Positions 6,937 to 16,540 are shown, counted from the first letter of the stretch. The stretch: DNA of 38,796 nucleotides from an uncultured Lachnospiraceae bacterium (GCA_947172705.1 CAMWCA010000032.1:1-38796); one strand, 5' to 3'. The notes: generated from the sequence alone by a model not told the origin. Numbers and translations are program-made.

Positions 6937-8397
6937 TTATTGAACGCTGCTTTGACCTCCCAGGGTCACCTCTACTGTTTTCGCCTGATAGCCTGTAGGG
7001 CTTCCCTGCATAATGGTCAGTTCTACCGTTGTGCCTGCGGCATAGTACTGAAGTTCCTCCTTCAGTTCTTCCATGGAGGTGATTTCCACGCCGTTCAGCG
7101 CTGTGATAATATCTCCTCTTACCAGCCCTGCCTGGTCAGCGGCTGATCCTTCTGTGACTGAGGATACAAACGCGCCCTGAGGGGCATCATAAAGCTGAGA
7201 AAACTCCGCCACTACATTCATGCCTGTAATTCCCAGATAACCTCTGTCTGCTTCTTTCACCTGGGTCTTTGTTTCACGGCTCATCAGATCCTCAATAATA
7301 CTTTGTACATCGGAGATCGGAATGGCATAGCCCATACCTTCTACATAGGAACCGCCGATCTTATTGGAAATGATCCCCACTACCTGACCATGTATATTTA
7401 AAAGGGCGCCTCCTGAATTTCCCTGATTGATCGCCGCATCTGTCTGAATAAAGGTATTAATTTCCGTATCTTCACTCTGATTCTGATACTCCCCGGGCAT
7501 AGAGGTTGCCATAATCGCCCTGTCAAGGGCGCTGACTACGCCGGTGGTAACGGACTGCCCATAGCCAAGGGCATTTCCAATGGCAATCACCGGTTCTCCC
7601 ACTGACAATTCCTCAGAGCTGCCAAGCTGTGCGATAGCGATCTGGCTCATGGTCTCCTCGCTGATATCATCCAACTGTACTGCGATCACCGCAAGATCCT
7701 TGTCCGCATCCGTTCCTTTCACCTGTGCCCGCGCCTGTTCACCATTTACAAACTGCACCGTCAATTCCTCTGCGGAATCTACCACGTGGAAATTCGTGGT
7801 AAGAATCAGTTCCGTATCGTTTTTACCAACAATAATGCCGGAGCCGGAACCAATGCTCTCTCTGTTATATTCCTGTCCCCAGAAGGACATTTTTTCCACA
7901 TACTTATTATTTATGGAAACAATGGAAGGCATTGTACTCTTTACCACCTCGGTCACATCTGTGACAGTGGTTTGGATGACTTTATCCTCCTCTATCTTTG
8001 CTGTTTCTCCCACACTGGCTGGCTGATCATTTTCCGGAATCTGCTGTTTTTCTTCCTCTTGGGTCCGTTGAATGCCCGCCTTCGCCTTTACGTATCCGGA
8101 AGCAAGATCCACTGCCTGAAAACCGATCCCGGCAAAGATACCAAAAACCAGGCCACAGCCAAGACCGATCAAAAGCTTTTTGCCCACACCGGAAGATTTT
8201 TTGTGAGATTTTTCCGGTTTTTTACCATATCCGGAAGGAGCGGCATCGCTGTAAAATCTGTTGCTGGCTCCGCTGAAGCTGCCACTTCCGCCATATTGAT
8301 AGGTATTGGAACTTCCCTGCCCATAATTTGTATTGTTTGCCCCGTTCTGTCCGTCTGCGGCATTGCTATAGTCATTTGGATACTGATTATCATACAT
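6937..8397 (-). CDS. htrA: HtrA/DegP-like membrane-anchored serine protease
   Basis: A 486-residue protein. Residues 1-60 are Gly/Asn/Ser/Tyr-rich and low in complexity, followed by a basic stretch, one membrane segment (about 74-97) and an extracellular trypsin-like domain. The catalytic triad is visible as His204 (TNFHVVD), Asp234 (ADKDLAV) and Ser328 (GNSGGAL). A single PDZ domain follows (about 385-480, with RGYLGITG and AGLVRGDIITALNG). The family degrades or refolds damaged exported proteins, and PDZ domains bind exposed C-termini. The start follows AGGAGGTAACTTGTT. The long Gly/Asn-rich cytosolic tail is common in HtrA of Clostridia. A lipoprotein with a PrcB-like domain lies downstream. 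Confidence 0.94.
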   Translation of the reverse strand: MYDNQYPNDYSNAADGQNGANNTNYGQGSSNTYQYGGSGSFSGASNRFYSDAAPSGYGKKPEKSHKKSSGVGKKLLIGLGCGLVFGIFAGIGFQAVDLASGYVKAKAGIQRTQEEEKQQIPENDQPASVGETAKIEEDKVIQTTVTDVTEVVKSTMPSIVSINNKYVEKMSFWGQEYNRESIGSGSGIIVGKNDTELILTTNFHVVDSAEELTVQFVNGEQARAQVKGTDADKDLAVIAVQLDDISEETMSQIAIAQLGSSEELSVGEPVIAIGNALGYGQSVTTGVVSALDRAIMATSMPGEYQNQSEDTEINTFIQTDAAINQGNSGGALLNIHGQVVGIISNKIGGSYVEGMGYAIPISDVQSIIEDLMSRETKTQVKEADRGYLGITGMNVVAEFSQLYDAPQGAFVSSVTEGSAADQAGLVRGDIITALNGVEITSMEELKEELQYYAAGTTVELTIMQGSPTGYQAKTVEVTLGGQSSVQ

Positions 8398-8502
8398 AAC
8401 AAGTTACCTCCTGTTCATACCTTTGTTATGTAATCAGTATATTCAGTAATTGTGTTCAATTTGTGACAAAAATTTGTTGATTTTGTTATTTCTTTCACAT
8501 TT

Positions 8503-9429
8503 TCATTTCCAATAACACCGGTTCATGGAAAGCGCTTTTACCATTTTGGAGGGCAGCTTTTGGTATCTTTTTCCCAGAAAATATCCTATGTATTTGCAGC
8601 CGCTCTGCCAAATCAGTTTGCCTATCAGCCAGGGCTTTTTAACCCTGCAAAGATATGCACAGGATTTCTTCACCAGGCGAATCCCCTCAGATTCTGTCGC
8701 AATTCCGCTGAAAATTTCCGGATATTCTCTGTGGGACACCCCCAGGTCAAAATTTCTGCGAAGCTGCTCCCATCCGCTGTAATTATGAGAATGGATTACC
8801 TTTGCTTCTGCTGCATATGCAATCTTATTACCTGCATTCAGAAGCCTTCTGGCATAAATCATATCCTCATTAAAGATAGTTGGTTCTGTAAAACCATGCA
8901 GTTTGTCAAATACGTCTCTCCTGTATGCCGCACACACATTGGATGCAAAAAATGCCTTGATTCCCATATCCTTTATGTTGTCGGCAGACTTAATACACGA
9001 TGTCTCCGGGTAATTAAAGGATCTGGTATAGCTTTCAATGACACCGCATTCTCCGGAGGGAAGCTGTCTTCCATAAACCATTGCAACGTCCCTGTCCGCA
9101 AAGGGGCGCAAAAGCTCTTCCACCAGGTTTTCATCCGCCGGAATTGCATCGTCCGTCATCAAAATGAAATAAGGCGCTTTGGACAAAGAAACCCCGTAGT
9201 TTCTCGTACCGCCATGATCAAAATCTTCCTTTTTGATATGCCGCACCATAAGATTTCCATACTTTTCCTTAAAATCCGTATCCGCAATAAACTGGTCAAA
9301 ATAGCTTTTTTCGGTATTAATCAGAATAATGCTCCCGATCTGTCTGCTTTGGGATGCAAGCCTATCCAGCAGTTTCAGGAATCCGGCGGCAGGCTTATAC
9401 ACCGGAATAATTACATCTACTTCTGCCAT
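8503..9429 (-). CDS. GT2 glycosyltransferase, rhamnosyltransferase-like
   Basis: A 308-residue cytosolic or membrane-peripheral glycosyltransferase. The GT-A fold begins with VDVIIPVYKP, the diphosphonucleotide-binding region has LMTDDAIPAD, and FNEDMIYARRLL supplies the usual ED acceptor motif. HSHNYSGWEQLRRNFDLGV is typical of RfbN/RgpB-like rhamnosyltransferases. An in-frame GTG two codons upstream (9435) is possible, but the ATG at 9429 has GAGGTGA at good spacing. It is the last gene of the polysaccharide cluster, after the LCP gene, with a hairpin between them that may reduce its expression. Confidence 0.9.
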   Translation of the reverse strand: MAEVDVIIPVYKPAAGFLKLLDRLASQSRQIGSIILINTEKSYFDQFIADTDFKEKYGNLMVRHIKKEDFDHGGTRNYGVSLSKAPYFILMTDDAIPADENLVEELLRPFADRDVAMVYGRQLPSGECGVIESYTRSFNYPETSCIKSADNIKDMGIKAFFASNVCAAYRRDVFDKLHGFTEPTIFNEDMIYARRLLNAGNKIAYAAEAKVIHSHNYSGWEQLRRNFDLGVSHREYPEIFSGIATESEGIRLVKKSCAYLCRVKKPWLIGKLIWQSGCKYIGYFLGKRYQKLPSKMVKALSMNRCYWK

Positions 9430-9444
9430 AGTCACCTCACAAAG

Positions 9445-9470
9445 AAAGGACCAGCTTTCGTTGGTCCTTT
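9445..9470 (-). terminator. Hairpin after the LCP gene
   Basis: AAAGGACCA and TGGTCCTTT form a perfect 9-bp stem with an 8-nt loop. The tail on the minus strand (CTTTCTTTG) is only partly T-rich, so it may act as a leaky terminator before the GT2 gene at 8503-9429. Confidence 0.65.
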
Positions 9471-9477
9471 GGTTTCT

Positions 9478-10644
9478 CTATTTTACATAAGCGCTTGTAT
9501 CAGCCGCCACTTTCTCGCTGCATTCCAAAACCACCGCAGAAGGTGTATATTCCTCATCCTTAAACAGGAATTCATGGAGCCACTGTACATTATCTGCAAG
9601 AGACACGGGAACAACACAGCTTCCTTTAGATCCGATCGTTCCGGTCTTACGCATACTTTCCTCCGGAAATCCTCCCTGATCTACGATCTCATATTTACCG
9701 ATCTCACCTAAAAGCTCCAGAATCTCTGACAAATCCAGAGAGGTATAAATCTCGTCCTTATCAAAAATTGCATTGGCAACAGAATTTAAGGTTGCCGGAG
9801 AAGCCGTTTTAGCCTTGTCCGCAACTGCCATCAGCACTTCTCTCTGACGCTCTGCACGCTTAAAGTCATCTCCTGCCGTGTAACGGATACGGCAGTACGC
9901 CGTTGCCTGAAGACCATCCAAAAGCTGATATCCGGTACCTGTTACAGGCGTATAATCTCTCTTCAGATTCTCCGCCATACAAATCTGATAGTTATTAATA
10001 TGCTTCAGTTCTGCATCATCCACATCGATCATGACGCCGCCCAATGCATCAATGGTATCGCTGAGCCCTGCAAACCCTACGGTAACGAAATCCGTAATGT
10101 TCATATCCAGGTTCATGTTCAGCATATTGATCGCCTGCATGGGACCGCCCTTTGCATAAGCGCCGTTACACTTATTATAGGAATCATTACTTAAATTCAA
10201 ATAGGTATCACGGTAAACACTGACCAGCCTGCACTCTCCTGTATCCAGATTAATGGAGGCGATCATAATGGTATCGCTTCGTGTATTCTTGGTAAGGGCG
10301 CCTGTAGTGGAATCCACGCCAAACAGGGCGATATTTCGATACCCCTTCATGGAAGTCGTCTCAACCTTCTCTTCCACTTCAGGATTGATCACAATCTCTT
10401 CCTCCGGCAGATCTACCTTACCAACCTTTTCCACCTTAAGAACGCCGTAAAGCACCACCACCATGATCAGTAAAATGAAAATCTCCAGAATAAAAAGAAG
10501 GATCTTTGTGCGTGTCTTTTTTGTTTTTTTCTTTACGGATGCAGGAACCTTCTTACCTTTACTGCTTTTCTTTTTCTTAACGCTTACAGGTTCTTCATGC
10601 CTTACCGGCTTTTTCTTCACAGGTTTCTTTGATGTTGTTGTCAT
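9478..10644 (-). CDS. LytR-CpsA-Psr (LCP) family protein
   Basis: A 388-residue type II membrane protein. The first 45 residues are very Lys-rich and cytosolic, one membrane segment follows, and the rest is an extracellular LCP domain. Conserved positions include the Asp/Arg segments TRSDTIM and VYRDTYL and the Arg-rich YCRIRYTAGDDFKRAERQRE. Family members transfer polymers from undecaprenyl pyrophosphate to peptidoglycan. The location at the end of a polysaccharide locus supports a role in anchoring that polymer to the wall. The start at 10644 was chosen because AGGGAGAG lies 9 nt before; the frame is open for 35 more codons upstream. Confidence 0.93.
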   Translation of the reverse strand: MTTTSKKPVKKKPVRHEEPVSVKKKKSSKGKKVPASVKKKTKKTRTKILLFILEIFILLIMVVVLYGVLKVEKVGKVDLPEEEIVINPEVEEKVETTSMKGYRNIALFGVDSTTGALTKNTRSDTIMIASINLDTGECRLVSVYRDTYLNLSNDSYNKCNGAYAKGGPMQAINMLNMNLDMNITDFVTVGFAGLSDTIDALGGVMIDVDDAELKHINNYQICMAENLKRDYTPVTGTGYQLLDGLQATAYCRIRYTAGDDFKRAERQREVLMAVADKAKTASPATLNSVANAIFDKDEIYTSLDLSEILELLGEIGKYEIVDQGGFPEESMRKTGTIGSKGSCVVPVSLADNVQWLHEFLFKDEEYTPSAVVLECSEKVAADTSAYVK

Positions 10645-10816
10645 ATTATCAATCTCTCCCTTATTTACTACTTTAAAAAACGATTTGGGCCTTATCATCC
10701 GTGATTTCTCACAAGATACTATTTTGACACAAAATTTCCCATTAAGCAAGCCCCTGACTGCTTTTTTTATCTATCCTTAAGATTTGTAAATTACTTCGTT
10801 TATATTCAAAAAGTTT

Positions 10817-12226
10817 TCAATAAGCATTCTTATTCACAAAACCCTTGAATATAGTCAGAAACATGATCTTAAAATCCAGCGCCATGGTCCAGTTTTCAAT
10901 GTAAAATAAGTCGTATTCAATTCTTTTACGTATGGAAGTATCCCCTCTGTAACCGTTGATCTGCGCCCAGCCGGTAAGTCCCGGGCGAACCTGATGCTTG
11001 ATCATATAACGGGGAATTTCTTCTTTAAATTTCTCAACAAACTGAGGACGCTCAGGTCTTGGTCCTACCAACGACATTTCCCCTAATAAAATATTGAAGA
11101 GCTGGGGCAGTTCGTCTAAGCTGGTGTGCCGCAAAAACTTCCCGATCCTGGTAACCCTCGGATCATTTTTGACAGTCCAGCCTTTCTGTTCCGAGGATGG
11201 CTTCTGCATTTCCATGGTGCGGAACTTGTACATTTTGAAGGTTTTGTTATGAAGCCCTACTCTCTCCTGCTTAAAAATGATGGGACCGCGGCTGGTAAAT
11301 CTCACTGCAAGGGCTGTAAGAAGCATGATCGGCGAAGATATTACGATTCCTACCGTAGCCCCTATAATATCCACTGCCCGTTTTGTAACCCAGTTCAAGG
11401 TATTGGTAAGCGGCACATAACGAATGTTGATCACCGGAAGTCCCATCAGATCCTCCGTGTACGGGTGGCTGGGCACCAGGGAATTATAGTCAGGAATAAA
11501 TTTCGTGTGCACTCCTGATTTTTCGCACAGATCTACAATATATTCCAAATGGTCATAATCCTTAAGCGCCAGGGTGATGGCAATTTCATCCAGCTTATTC
11601 TCCGGTAAAATATAATGAATATTTTCAATTCTGCCTACCACTTTGACACCCTTGTAGACTGTTCCGCTGGGGATTCTGTCATCCAGTATGCCCCGGACTA
11701 CATAGCCCCACTGGGGATTTGCATTGATTCTGGTAATATATTCTTCCGCCGCTCTGGAATAGCCTACCAGAAGAATATATTTTAAATTGTACCCCTTTTT
11801 CCTGAAGTAAAGCAGCATGTTACGGATCAGGGTACGGCATATGGTAGTAAAGGTTACGTTTACAATATAAAATGCTCCCATCATAAAACGGGAGAAATCC
11901 TGCTGCTTGATAATATAAAGAAATACGATAAACAGGACAATACCCACAGAATTCGCCATGATAATGCCTTCAAGCTCATATTTCCGTCTTGTGGCACGTT
12001 TGGGCGCATACATATTAAAAAAATAATATAAAACAATATATTCAGGCACAACAAAATAAAGGAAACTAAAATAGGTCCTCATATCCAGTGCCCCTGCCCC
12101 CGGTTCCGTATCGGCAAAAATGGTGCAGAACTTTATATACCATGCAAGCAAGTAGGAGATCGCCACTACAACAGCGTCTACCAACAAGTGCAATCGATTA
12201 AAATACTTCTGATTGTCCTTTATCAT
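10817..12226 (-). CDS. Undecaprenyl-phosphate sugar phosphotransferase (WcaJ/CpsE type)
   Basis: A 469-residue polyprenyl glycosylphosphotransferase. About five membrane segments (1-125) are followed by a Rossmann-like CoA-binding domain (about 140-240, starting at YILLVGYSRAAEEY) and a catalytic bacterial sugar transferase domain (about 280-469). KRAVDIIGATVG begins the catalytic membrane re-entrant helix. Further motifs are MYKFRTM, TSLDELPQLFN, MSLVGPRPERP and VRPGLTGWAQ. It starts polymer synthesis by moving a sugar-1-phosphate, often glucose or galactose, from a UDP-sugar to undecaprenyl phosphate at the inner membrane face. The sugar cannot be read from sequence. A promoter lies just before it. 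Confidence 0.95.
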   Translation of the reverse strand: MIKDNQKYFNRLHLLVDAVVVAISYLLAWYIKFCTIFADTEPGAGALDMRTYFSFLYFVVPEYIVLYYFFNMYAPKRATRRKYELEGIIMANSVGIVLFIVFLYIIKQQDFSRFMMGAFYIVNVTFTTICRTLIRNMLLYFRKKGYNLKYILLVGYSRAAEEYITRINANPQWGYVVRGILDDRIPSGTVYKGVKVVGRIENIHYILPENKLDEIAITLALKDYDHLEYIVDLCEKSGVHTKFIPDYNSLVPSHPYTEDLMGLPVINIRYVPLTNTLNWVTKRAVDIIGATVGIVISSPIMLLTALAVRFTSRGPIIFKQERVGLHNKTFKMYKFRTMEMQKPSSEQKGWTVKNDPRVTRIGKFLRHTSLDELPQLFNILLGEMSLVGPRPERPQFVEKFKEEIPRYMIKHQVRPGLTGWAQINGYRGDTSIRKRIEYDLFYIENWTMALDFKIMFLTIFKGFVNKNAY

Positions 12227-12248
12227 TTCCTGCTACCTTCTTGCAAAC

Positions 12249-12277
12249 ATTTTACAATATTATTACAAAAAGTACAA
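12249..12277 (-). promoter_or_regulatory. Possible promoter of the sugar phosphotransferase gene
   Basis: On the minus strand TTGTAC (12272-12277) and TAAAAT (12249-12254) are 17 nt apart. The -35 is weak and the -10 is five of six. Confidence 0.4.
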
Positions 12278-12278
12278 C

Positions 12279-13247
12279 TTAAAATTGGAACAGCCTCCTA
12301 AGCATATTCAGCCATAACTGTCCCTGTATCCAAAAATAGTTTCCCATATTCCCAATCGAAAATTTTACTCTGTTTTTTCTTCCTTCTCCGGAACAGGCAA
12401 GACTGATGCCTGCTGACAATCCTTTAAAGTATGCCCCGCCCAGCCCCTTCAGCGTGAAAAAAGCTCCTTTGATCAGATGCCCTGCCGCCAAAAAGGGAAA
12501 ATTCAGGAGAATCTGTAAAGCCGGCATGTTCTTACAGATCATATAAAGGTTGTTTCTTGCGGATAACTTCACTTTAAAAGCATTATGCCTGGAACCGCTC
12601 ACTGCGCTTCCTGCATGAAAAACCTTTGCTTCCGGCACATATATATTAGGATAACCATAAATATTCGCCCGATACCCCAGATCTATATCCTCCAGATAAG
12701 CAAAATGGTTTTCATCAAAATACCCTATTTTTTCAAACAATGTTCTGCGGTATAACGCCGCCCCGGCGCATGCGGAAAAAATACGCCCTGCACGGCAAAA
12801 GGCGTACGCCGGCTTATCCTTTCCACGGGCAAACGCCCACCCAAAAGCATTATAAAAATCCCCTGCACCGTCCAGTCTGTCAGGATTATGAAGGTCAATC
12901 ATTTTTGCTGCCGCCGAAAAAGCCTCCGGATGAGCATCCAGCCCTTTTTCCAGTTGAAAAACCATCTGTTCATCCGCTTCCGTATCGTTATTCAGCAAAA
13001 GCACATACTCTGTTTCGGCTGCTTTAATCCCTGCATTTACCGCTCTGCTAAAACCAGTATTTTCGGGAAAAGCAATCACCTTTACTTCCCTGTACTTTTC
13101 TCTCACAAGGGCAAGGCTTCCGTCCTGAGAATGATTGTCCACCACAATGATCTCAGGTACCGTCCTTCCCCTGTAAAGCGTTTCAAGACAGCGGTCGATA
13201 TATTGAATTCCATTGTAGTTGGGTATTACCACAGTGGTTTTTGCCAT
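12279..13247 (-). CDS. GT2 glycosyltransferase (WbbL/RfbF-like)
   Basis: A 322-residue inverting GT-A enzyme. It starts with TTVVIPNYNG and carries VVDNHSQDGS, the acceptor loop NTGFSRAVNAG, the metal-binding segment LLLNNDTEAD and the catalytic-region motif FAYLEDIDLGYR. This set is typical of rhamnosyltransferases such as WbbL, but the donor cannot be assigned with certainty. The C-terminal 80 residues are hydrophobic and amphipathic and probably attach it to the membrane. It follows the 13259-14650 GT2 gene by 11 nt and so belongs to the same transcript. Confidence 0.92.
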   Translation of the reverse strand: MAKTTVVIPNYNGIQYIDRCLETLYRGRTVPEIIVVDNHSQDGSLALVREKYREVKVIAFPENTGFSRAVNAGIKAAETEYVLLLNNDTEADEQMVFQLEKGLDAHPEAFSAAAKMIDLHNPDRLDGAGDFYNAFGWAFARGKDKPAYAFCRAGRIFSACAGAALYRRTLFEKIGYFDENHFAYLEDIDLGYRANIYGYPNIYVPEAKVFHAGSAVSGSRHNAFKVKLSARNNLYMICKNMPALQILLNFPFLAAGHLIKGAFFTLKGLGGAYFKGLSAGISLACSGEGRKNRVKFSIGNMGNYFWIQGQLWLNMLRRLFQF

Positions 13248-13258
13248 AAATTAAATCC

Positions 13259-14650
13259 TCATTTGATATTATCAATTTTTTCCGTCATTTCCGGATCCCA
13301 TACGATCCGATACCCCTGCTCCCGTACCTTCTGGCAAAACCTCCGGCTAAGTTCCAGAAAATCCACATCCTCCTTCAGGCAATCCTTCCAGTCAAACCGC
13401 CCGGTTCCCGGATGCTGAAGATAAGGAAGCCCAATCAGTTCCTCCAAAATTCCCTCCGCCGCCATGGATGCTTTCATACAGCGGATATCGATCATTTCCG
13501 CCTCCTGCTGCAAAACAGCCCTGTGCATGTATCCACTGTACTCCTTATGGAGTCCCAAATAAATAGGCGTTCCATCCTCTGTATACAAACCACCCGTTAT
13601 TCTATTTTTTTTATCGATCAGCCTGCCTCCAACTACTGCCACATCAGGTCTGTTGGCAAGAAGATCCGGTTGGTATTCGATCCTGTAAAACCCAAGGTGG
13701 GGCATGTGGGACACCATTCCCTTAAAGCCTCTGGAGCGCAAAAAATCCTCCAATGCTCTTTTCCCTGCATCGTAAGCATACTGCTTGCTTGCAGGATTTT
13801 CCGCCGTGGACTGTTCATGACACCGCCAATGATACAAAACCCTGGGAATATGCGCCACAGGTATCTCTTTTTTCTTTGTCCTCAGCTTGTCTTTCCCCAG
13901 CATCATACTTACCGCCCTGAGAATCAGGTCATAGTCCTGGGCGCCGTCACAGACGCTCCTCAGTCCCAGTTCCTGCATCAGCTGACGCTTCATGACTGTA
14001 AAATGACAAATATAATTATTGGTCAAAAGCAGGTCCACATTAAAATCCGGTTTCCGGTTCACTTCAAAATAGCGGGATTGATATTCATCGCATTTGTCCT
14101 CATCTGAATAGATCATTTGCAGCTGAATATCCCTGGCATCATATTCTGCAATACAGGCGGCAACCTGATAAAGAGCATCCTGGGTAAGTACATCGTCATG
14201 ATCCAAAAGCCCCGCATAATCTCCTGTGGCATACATAAGCGCCTGATTGGTGTTTGCCGAAATTCCTGCATTCTGCTTCAACCGTCTGTACATAATTCGG
14301 TCATCTGAATAGGTTTTCACCACCTGCTCTACCCTGTCGCCGGCGCTGGCATCGGCGAGAATCAGCTCAAAATTGCCATAGGTCTGCGCCAGGACAGAGT
14401 CCAGCATTGCCCTTAAATGCTCTTCCCTGGTTTCATAAGCAGGCACAAGAATACTGAATTTAATGGAAAACCTTTTGCCATCCTCCCTCTGCCTCTGAAG
14501 GCTTGACACATCTAAAGGCTTATACGTATAATCATCCGAAATTTCTGTCTCGATCCGCTCCCGCATAGCATAGTAAGCACGGCGTATCCCGTTTTTTCTT
14601 AAATAGCGCAATGTTTTTTTCAGATTATTTACCTTTATAATTTTTGTCAA
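13259..14650 (-). CDS. GT2 glycosyltransferase, WsaF-like single module with extra C-terminal domain
   Basis: A 463-residue protein with a TTG start, supported by AAAGGACGG at good spacing; the next in-frame ATG is 27 codons later. A short N-terminal stretch of about 60 residues precedes a GT-A domain with KFSILVPAYETR, the nucleotide-site motif GLLDHDDVL and YSDEDKCDE. Downstream lie AQDYDLILRA and a conserved HIPRVLYHWRCHEQST segment found in family members with two modules. The last about 130 residues are a truncated second module that lacks a clear DxD. It likely extends the same polymer as its neighbours. Confidence 0.9.
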   Translation of the reverse strand: MTKIIKVNNLKKTLRYLRKNGIRRAYYAMRERIETEISDDYTYKPLDVSSLQRQREDGKRFSIKFSILVPAYETREEHLRAMLDSVLAQTYGNFELILADASAGDRVEQVVKTYSDDRIMYRRLKQNAGISANTNQALMYATGDYAGLLDHDDVLTQDALYQVAACIAEYDARDIQLQMIYSDEDKCDEYQSRYFEVNRKPDFNVDLLLTNNYICHFTVMKRQLMQELGLRSVCDGAQDYDLILRAVSMMLGKDKLRTKKKEIPVAHIPRVLYHWRCHEQSTAENPASKQYAYDAGKRALEDFLRSRGFKGMVSHMPHLGFYRIEYQPDLLANRPDVAVVGGRLIDKKNRITGGLYTEDGTPIYLGLHKEYSGYMHRAVLQQEAEMIDIRCMKASMAAEGILEELIGLPYLQHPGTGRFDWKDCLKEDVDFLELSRRFCQKVREQGYRIVWDPEMTEKIDNIK

Positions 14651-14681
14651 CTTTCCGTCCTTTCATTCTGCCGTAACCTAA

Positions 14682-14709
14682 GAATCGTCCTGTATAACCA
14701 GGACGATTC
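14682..14709 (-). terminator. Perfect 11-bp hairpin after the phosphoglucomutase gene
   Basis: GAATCGTCCTG and CAGGACGATTC form a perfect 11-bp stem with a 6-nt loop. There is no T-run on either strand, so it is a processing or attenuation hairpin rather than a classical terminator. Confidence 0.5.
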
Positions 14710-14760
14710 CCAATGAAGTAAGTCAAATCCGATTCGTGCCCCTCTGCACGTTGGTAAAAA

Positions 14761-16482
14761 TCAAAGATATGCTTTCAGCGCCTCCGTCAGCTTTGCAACC
14801 TTATCGTCTGCATCCTCCAGGCTGCTTCCCTTAACCCCCATGTAAAATTTGATTTTAGGTTCTGTACCGGATGGACGGGCACAGCACCAGGAATCGTTAG
14901 TAAGGTCAAAATACAGCACATTTGATTTGGGCAGCTCCGCAGGTCTTTCTTCCCCTGTGGTAAGATCTCTGATCACTCCCTTATCGTAGTCCCTGAATTC
15001 TTTTACGGTAAGCTCCCCAAAGCTTTTCGGCGGATTGCTTCTTAATTTGTCCATCATCTGGGCGATCTGTTTGGAACCGTCTATTCCCTTTAACGTAATT
15101 GCATACTGAGTTTCTTTAAAATAACCGTATTTTTCATAAAGTTTTAACATTTGATCCCATACGGTAATACCGTTTTTCTTGCACCATGCAGCCATTTCGC
15201 AGAGACACATAACCGCAACTACTGCATCCTTATCCCTGGCATGGGTGCCTGCAAGACATCCGTAGCTTTCCTCCAGTCCAAAAACATAGTTGTTAGAGCC
15301 GGTTTGTTCAAAGAGTTTGATCTGCTCTCCAATGTATTTGAATCCGGTCAGCACTTCAATGAATTTAACACCGTAGTCTTTTGCAATCGCCGCAGCCATA
15401 TTGGTGGTTACAATGGTAGTCACCAGTGCAGGATTCTCCGGCATAGTGCCGGTTGCCGTTCTTTCTCTTAAAATATATTCTGCAATCAGCATGCCCGACA
15501 TATTCCCCGTAAAAGGAATGTATTCCCCTGATTTGGTGTCCAGGGCATAGATACCCAGTCTGTCCGCATCTGGATCGGTGGCAAGCACAATATCTGCATT
15601 TTTCTCCTTTGCCAGCTGAAGCGCCAGGGTAAATGCCTTGGGGTCCTCAGGATTGGGATAGTCCAGCGTGGTAAAGTCGGGGTCAGGAAGCTCCTGTTCA
15701 GGCACCACATACACATGCTTAAAGCCCAGCTCCGAAAGAATTCTTCTCACCGGAACGTTTCCTGTCCCATGGAAAGGAGAATATACGATCTTAATATCAT
15801 CCGCTACTTCCTGTATGATCTCGGGGTGGATGATCTGCTTTTTCAGTTCCTCCATGTACGCATCGTCAATTTCCTTACCGATTACCTGGTAAAGCCCTGC
15901 TGCAATTGCCGCATCCTTATCCATGGTCTTAACCTGATGATAATCGGTCACCTTCTTCACTTCTGTTATAATTTCCACATCCTTGGGCGCCGTTACCTGA
16001 GCGCCGTCTTCCCAGTATGCTTTATATCCGTTATACTCCGGAGGGTTATGGCTTGCTGTAATTACAATACCTGAAATGCAATGAAGCTTGCGAAGGGCAA
16101 AGGAAAGCTCCGGCGTAGGACGCAAAGCGTCAAATACATATGCCTTAATACCGTTTGCGTTCAAACACAACGCCGCCTCGTCTGCAAATTCAGGGGACAT
16201 TCTTCTTGAATCGTAGGCAATTGCCACCCCCCTGTCTTTTCCCCCCTGGCTGATGATATAATTGGCAAGTCCCTGGGTTGCCTTTCTTACGGTATAAATA
16301 TTCATGCGGTTGGTACCTGCGCCAATGACGCCTCTGAGACCGCCTGTGCCAAATTCCAGTTCCTTGTAAAACCGATCCTCTATTTCCTTCTCATTTCCTG
16401 CGATGCCGCGCAGCTCTTCTTTGGTCTTCTCATCAAAATAGGCGTCTTCCAGCCAAAAATCATACTGCTCCTTATAGCTCAT
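14761..16482 (-). CDS. pgcA: Phosphoglucomutase / phospho-sugar mutase
   Basis: A 573-residue cytosolic enzyme of the alpha-phosphohexomutase family. The phospho-Ser loop is TASHNPPEYNGYKAYW, the Mg-binding loop DPDADRLG, the sugar-binding loop GLEESYGCL, and the phosphate-binding loop RPSGTEPKIKFY. It interconverts glucose-6-phosphate and glucose-1-phosphate and so feeds RfbA and UDP-glucose synthesis. Family size and the GTGGLRG segment fit the PgcA-type of Firmicutes. The start at 16482 follows GAGGAGGATGG; the frame is open 12 more codons. Its own promoter lies in the preceding gap. Confidence 0.95.
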   Translation of the reverse strand: MSYKEQYDFWLEDAYFDEKTKEELRGIAGNEKEIEDRFYKELEFGTGGLRGVIGAGTNRMNIYTVRKATQGLANYIISQGGKDRGVAIAYDSRRMSPEFADEAALCLNANGIKAYVFDALRPTPELSFALRKLHCISGIVITASHNPPEYNGYKAYWEDGAQVTAPKDVEIITEVKKVTDYHQVKTMDKDAAIAAGLYQVIGKEIDDAYMEELKKQIIHPEIIQEVADDIKIVYSPFHGTGNVPVRRILSELGFKHVYVVPEQELPDPDFTTLDYPNPEDPKAFTLALQLAKEKNADIVLATDPDADRLGIYALDTKSGEYIPFTGNMSGMLIAEYILRERTATGTMPENPALVTTIVTTNMAAAIAKDYGVKFIEVLTGFKYIGEQIKLFEQTGSNNYVFGLEESYGCLAGTHARDKDAVVAVMCLCEMAAWCKKNGITVWDQMLKLYEKYGYFKETQYAITLKGIDGSKQIAQMMDKLRSNPPKSFGELTVKEFRDYDKGVIRDLTTGEERPAELPKSNVLYFDLTNDSWCCARPSGTEPKIKFYMGVKGSSLEDADDKVAKLTEALKAYL

Positions 16483-16540
16483 GTTCCATCCTCCTCGCGT
16501 TATTTTCGTATCCGGCACAAAATTTCAAAGTACCTGTATT

